DNA of 7,560 bases from JBJXGF01 sp046153015 (GTDB lineage: Bacteria > Actinomycetota > Acidimicrobiia > Acidimicrobiales > CAIXPF01). Below the pieces are notes generated by a model, which saw nothing but the letters and a program-made list of their open reading frames with translations, did no database searches and was not told the origin of the DNA. The first letter of the stretch is position 1, and each line of letters starts with the position of its first letter. Shown here piece by piece: positions 5,764-7,560 of this stretch. The DNA is taken from assembly GCA_046153015.1 (NCBI GenBank), contig JBJXGF010000194.1, positions 1 to 7,560 on the forward strand, given 5' to 3'. Both the position numbers and the translations under genes were made by a program.

Positions 5764-6939
5764 TCAGGCCGCGGCGCAGGCGCCGGTCGACACGCGGGCG
5801 CCGTCGCCCTGGCGGACCGCGGTCACGGCCTGCGCCGCCGCGGCCGGCGCGATCGCGTAGCCCACGGCGTCGTCGGTCACCGAACGGGCGAAGACCACCC
5901 CGCCCACCCGGCCGTCGGCGAGCACGAACGGCCCGCCGCTGTTGCCGCTGCGCACGACCGCCTGCAGGGTCACGACCTGGCGGGTGGCGAGGCCGCCGCC
6001 GTAGATGTCCCGCCCCACGGCCGAGTCCACCGAGAGCACCGCCGCCGGGGAGCTGCGCAGCGAGCCGCCGCCGGGGTACCCGAGCACGGCCCCCGCCGCG
6101 CCCCGGCGGACCTGGTCGGCGAAGGGCAACGGCGGCCGGTCCAACCCGTCGACGCGCAGCACGGCCAGGTCGAGGTCGGGGTCGAACAGCAGGGTCACCG
6201 CCCGGTGCAGATCGTCGGACGTGTCGCGGGCCCGGGGGTCTCGGATGCCGGCCACCACGTGCGCGTTGGTCACCACCAGGCCGGGCGCGGCCACGAAGCC
6301 CGACCCCTCCAGCAGTCCGCCGCAGCCCCGGCCCTCGATCCGCACGGTCGAGGCCGCGGCCGCCGCCTCGGCCGCCGCGACCTCGGCCGTTGCCGGCGCC
6401 TCCACCGGCGCCGCGACCGGGGGCTCCAGCTCGGCGAACACCCGAGGAAAGCCGGTCGGGTCGAGCAGGCGGCCGAGCCGGGCGGCGAAGGCCGGCGCCG
6501 GCGGCAGCGTGCGTTCGAGCGCGGCGATGATGGCCGAGCGCTGGATGAGCGAGCCGAGCCCGGCGTGGGGCGCGGCGGCGAGGGCCCCGGCCAGGAGCCA
6601 CACGCCGAGCAAGAGCGCCGTCGCCGAGAACAGCGCGCCGAGCAGCGCGTCGAGAGCCCGCAAGTGCAGGCGGGCAAGGCCGGCCGCGGCCCGCCGGCCG
6701 ACGTGCTGACCGACCGAGCCGAGGAACGAGGCCGCCGCCACCACGCACAGCAGGGCCAGCACCGCCTTCTGCGGGCCGGTCTCGGCCAGCGCCGCCACTC
6801 GCGGCGCCAGCCGTCCGCCGACGACGAGGCCGGCGCCGAGGCCCACGTAGGCGCCGACCTGCGCGGCGACGCCGGTGGCGAGGCCCCAGCCCGCCCCGGC
6901 CAGCACGAGCAGCACGATCAGCCCGTCGAGCAGGTTCAC
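5764..6939 (-). CDS. marP: MarP-like membrane serine protease (CvpA domain plus trypsin-like domain)
   Basis: A 391-residue protein with the layout of mycobacterial MarP (Rv3671c), a periplasmic protease needed for acid resistance there. Residues 1-125 are a CvpA-like membrane domain with about four helices (near 4-23, 27-43, 57-77 and 103-123). An Ala/Pro/Glu linker runs to about 195. The protease domain has His227 in VTNAHVVAG, Asp257 in DPDLDLAVL and Ser334 in RSGNSGGPF, spaced as in MarP. Cys206 (RGCGG) and Cys388 (GACAAA, three residues from the end) match the cysteine pair that forms the regulatory disulfide in MarP, so extracytoplasmic redox control is plausible. The GTG at 6939 is the first start codon after the in-frame stop at 7006-7008. 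It has no Shine-Dalgarno of its own; a strong one lies about 48 bases upstream (6987-6997). The symbol is given by homology and architecture. Confidence 0.9.
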   Translation of the reverse strand: MNLLDGLIVLLVLAGAGWGLATGVAAQVGAYVGLGAGLVVGGRLAPRVAALAETGPQKAVLALLCVVAAASFLGSVGQHVGRRAAAGLARLHLRALDALLGALFSATALLLGVWLLAGALAAAPHAGLGSLIQRSAIIAALERTLPPAPAFAARLGRLLDPTGFPRVFAELEPPVAAPVEAPATAEVAAAEAAAAASTVRIEGRGCGGLLEGSGFVAAPGLVVTNAHVVAGIRDPRARDTSDDLHRAVTLLFDPDLDLAVLRVDGLDRPPLPFADQVRRGAAGAVLGYPGGGSLRSSPAAVLSVDSAVGRDIYGGGLATRQVVTLQAVVRSGNSGGPFVLADGRVGGVVFARSVTDDAVGYAIAPAAAAQAVTAVRQGDGARVSTGACAAA

Positions 6940-6983
6940 CGACGCCGGCCCGGCCCCACGCGCTGGCGCTCGATCCGGCGCAA
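6936..6983 (-). CDS. Possible 15-codon leader ORF upstream of the MarP-like gene
   Basis: TTG at 6983 opens MRRIERQRVGPGRRR and stops at TGA 6938-6936, which overlaps the protease start as GTGA. A polypurine GAGGAGGAGGG lies three bases before the TTG, while the protease GTG has none. This is the arrangement expected for translational coupling. The peptide is rich in Arg, but high-GC sequence makes Arg codons cheap, so composition is weak evidence. It may instead be plain 5' UTR. Confidence 0.3.
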   Translation of the reverse strand: MRRIERQRVGPGRRR

Positions 6984-6986
6984 CGT

Positions 6987-6997
6987 CCCTCCTCCTC
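6987..6997 (-). promoter_or_regulatory. Strong Shine-Dalgarno-like sequence, displaced from the main start
   Basis: GAGGAGGAGGG on the minus strand, about 48 bases before the GTG of the MarP-like gene but three bases before a TTG codon. Its position is the main reason to consider the short leader ORF. Confidence 0.5.
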
Positions 6998-7040
6998 GGC
7001 GGCGGTCACAGGTGAGCGGCGGACCGCATCCACGAACCCT

Positions 7041-7068
7041 CGCGCCGAATCGGCATCGATTCGGTGCG
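7041..7068. repeat. Palindrome in the gap between the TSUP and MarP-like genes
   Basis: CGCGCCGAATCG, loop GCAT, CGATTCGGTGCG: twelve pairs with a single G-T mismatch (G.U if transcribed). Its core is visibly richer in A/T than the surroundings. It lies 42 bases after the TSUP stop and about 100 bases before the protease start, both on the minus strand. It could be a terminator for the former (no T tract follows) or a dyad operator for the latter. Apart from this and the leader sequence, the 6940-7110 gap shows only GC-rich filler, with no recognisable -10. Confidence 0.65.
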
Positions 7069-7110
7069 AAGCCCCAGGATGGCGCCCGCGGCGCCTGGCC
7101 GCCGGCGCGC

Positions 7111-7560
7111 TCACCCGGTGAGCGCGAGCGCCGAGCGCAGCGCGGTGTAGGCGGCCACCGCCACCAGCAGCACCACGAACCAGCGCACGAGCTTGGCCGC
7201 CGGCAGCGTGTCGGCCAGGCGCTTGCCCACGCTCACGCCGGCCACGCCCGCCACCGTGAACGGCAGCGCCACCCGCCACTCCACTCCGGTCGTCGCCACC
7301 CGGGTGGACAGCGCGACCGCCGAGTTCACCGCGATCACGAGCAGTGAGGTGCCGACCGCTTGGGGCATCGGGAAGGCCAGGGCCAGCACCAGGGCGGGCA
7401 CGATCACGAAGCCGCCGCCCACGCCGAAGAAGCCGGTGAGGAACCCGACGGCGCTGCCCGCCGCCACCACCCGGGCGGCCGCGCCCGGCCCGATCCGGGT
7501 GCGCAGCGCCACCCCGGCCGAGCGCGCCTCGCCGCCGACCGGCCCCGGGCCAGGCCCAGG
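7111..7560 (-). CDS. TauE/SafE (TSUP) family permease, C-terminal half
   Basis: Membrane protein of the TSUP family, whose characterised members move sulfite, sulfonate-derived or other organic anions across the inner membrane. The 149 residues seen are the second half of a protein usually about 250-270 long: the frame is open to the window edge at 7560, so the GTG at 7512 is internal. After a Gly/Pro-rich cytoplasmic stretch and RTRIGPG comes the signature GFLTGFFGVGGGFVIVP, the motif that opens the second repeat, then PQAVGTSL. About four hydrophobic helices are visible: around the signature, at TSLLVIAVNSAVAL, at ALPFTVAGVAGVSVG, and at the C-terminal VVLLVAVAAYTAL. The substrate cannot be assigned. 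A GCTCACC-C-GGTGAGC palindrome covers its stop codon (7109-7123). Confidence 0.9.
   Translation of the reverse strand, partial: PGPGPGPVGGEARSAGVALRTRIGPGAAARVVAAGSAVGFLTGFFGVGGGFVIVPALVLALAFPMPQAVGTSLLVIAVNSAVALSTRVATTGVEWRVALPFTVAGVAGVSVGKRLADTLPAAKLVRWFVVLLVAVAAYTALRSALALTG

Noticed and set aside
5594..7279. Minus-strand open frame of 561 codons
   Set aside because: It overlaps the whole MarP-like gene in another frame and the end of the PhyH gene, and reads as Arg/Gly/Ala-rich low complexity with no motif; long empty frames are expected at this GC content.
7510..7512. GTG as the start of the TSUP gene
   Set aside because: The frame remains open to the window edge and the visible part is only the second half of the family, so this codon is internal.

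Overview
The window is very GC-rich, with codon third positions almost all G or C. It is densely packed and carries typically actinobacterial families: a MarP-type CvpA/serine protease fusion, a DUF1918 protein, an M50 protease with CBS domains, and a group 1 luciferase-like oxidoreductase. This suggests an actinomycete, possibly of the Acidimicrobiia; the class-level guess is inference. No rRNA, tRNA, CRISPR array, insertion sequence or integrase was seen.

Layout. (1) 2-1926, plus strand: the 3' part of a site-2 protease with two CBS domains, overlapping by an ATGA junction a zinc alcohol dehydrogenase. An 18-bp unit repeated three times covers this stop/start junction. (2) 1927-2007: a short convergent gap with a GC-rich hairpin. 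(3) 2008-3233, minus strand: a DUF1918 protein and, upstream of it, an HLD-II haloalkane dehalogenase with an intact catalytic pentad. (4) 3234-3349: a divergent promoter region. (5) 3350-5693, plus strand: a group 1 LLM flavin oxidoreductase, then a two-domain protein joining a PhyH-type Fe(II)/2-oxoglutarate dioxygenase to a C-terminal domain that looks like a degenerate Nudix domain. (6) 5694-5763: a convergent gap with a long imperfect hairpin. (7) 5764-7560, minus strand: a MarP-like membrane serine protease with a possible 15-codon leader ORF, a 171-bp gap holding a 12-bp-stem palindrome, and the C-terminal half of a TauE/SafE (TSUP) permease that runs off the window.

How the genes may work together. 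The outer genes (M50 protease, MarP-like protease, TSUP exporter) look like envelope and stress housekeeping. The middle holds four redox or hydrolytic small-molecule enzymes: alcohol dehydrogenase, dehalogenase, LLM oxidoreductase and PhyH dioxygenase. A dehalogenase makes alcohols that an alcohol dehydrogenase could oxidise, but these genes lie on different strands and no shared operon is visible, so a common pathway is only a hypothesis. The least ordinary items are the PhyH-Nudix-like fusion, the tandemly repeated start region of the dehydrogenase gene, and the leader ORF and palindrome upstream of the MarP-like gene.
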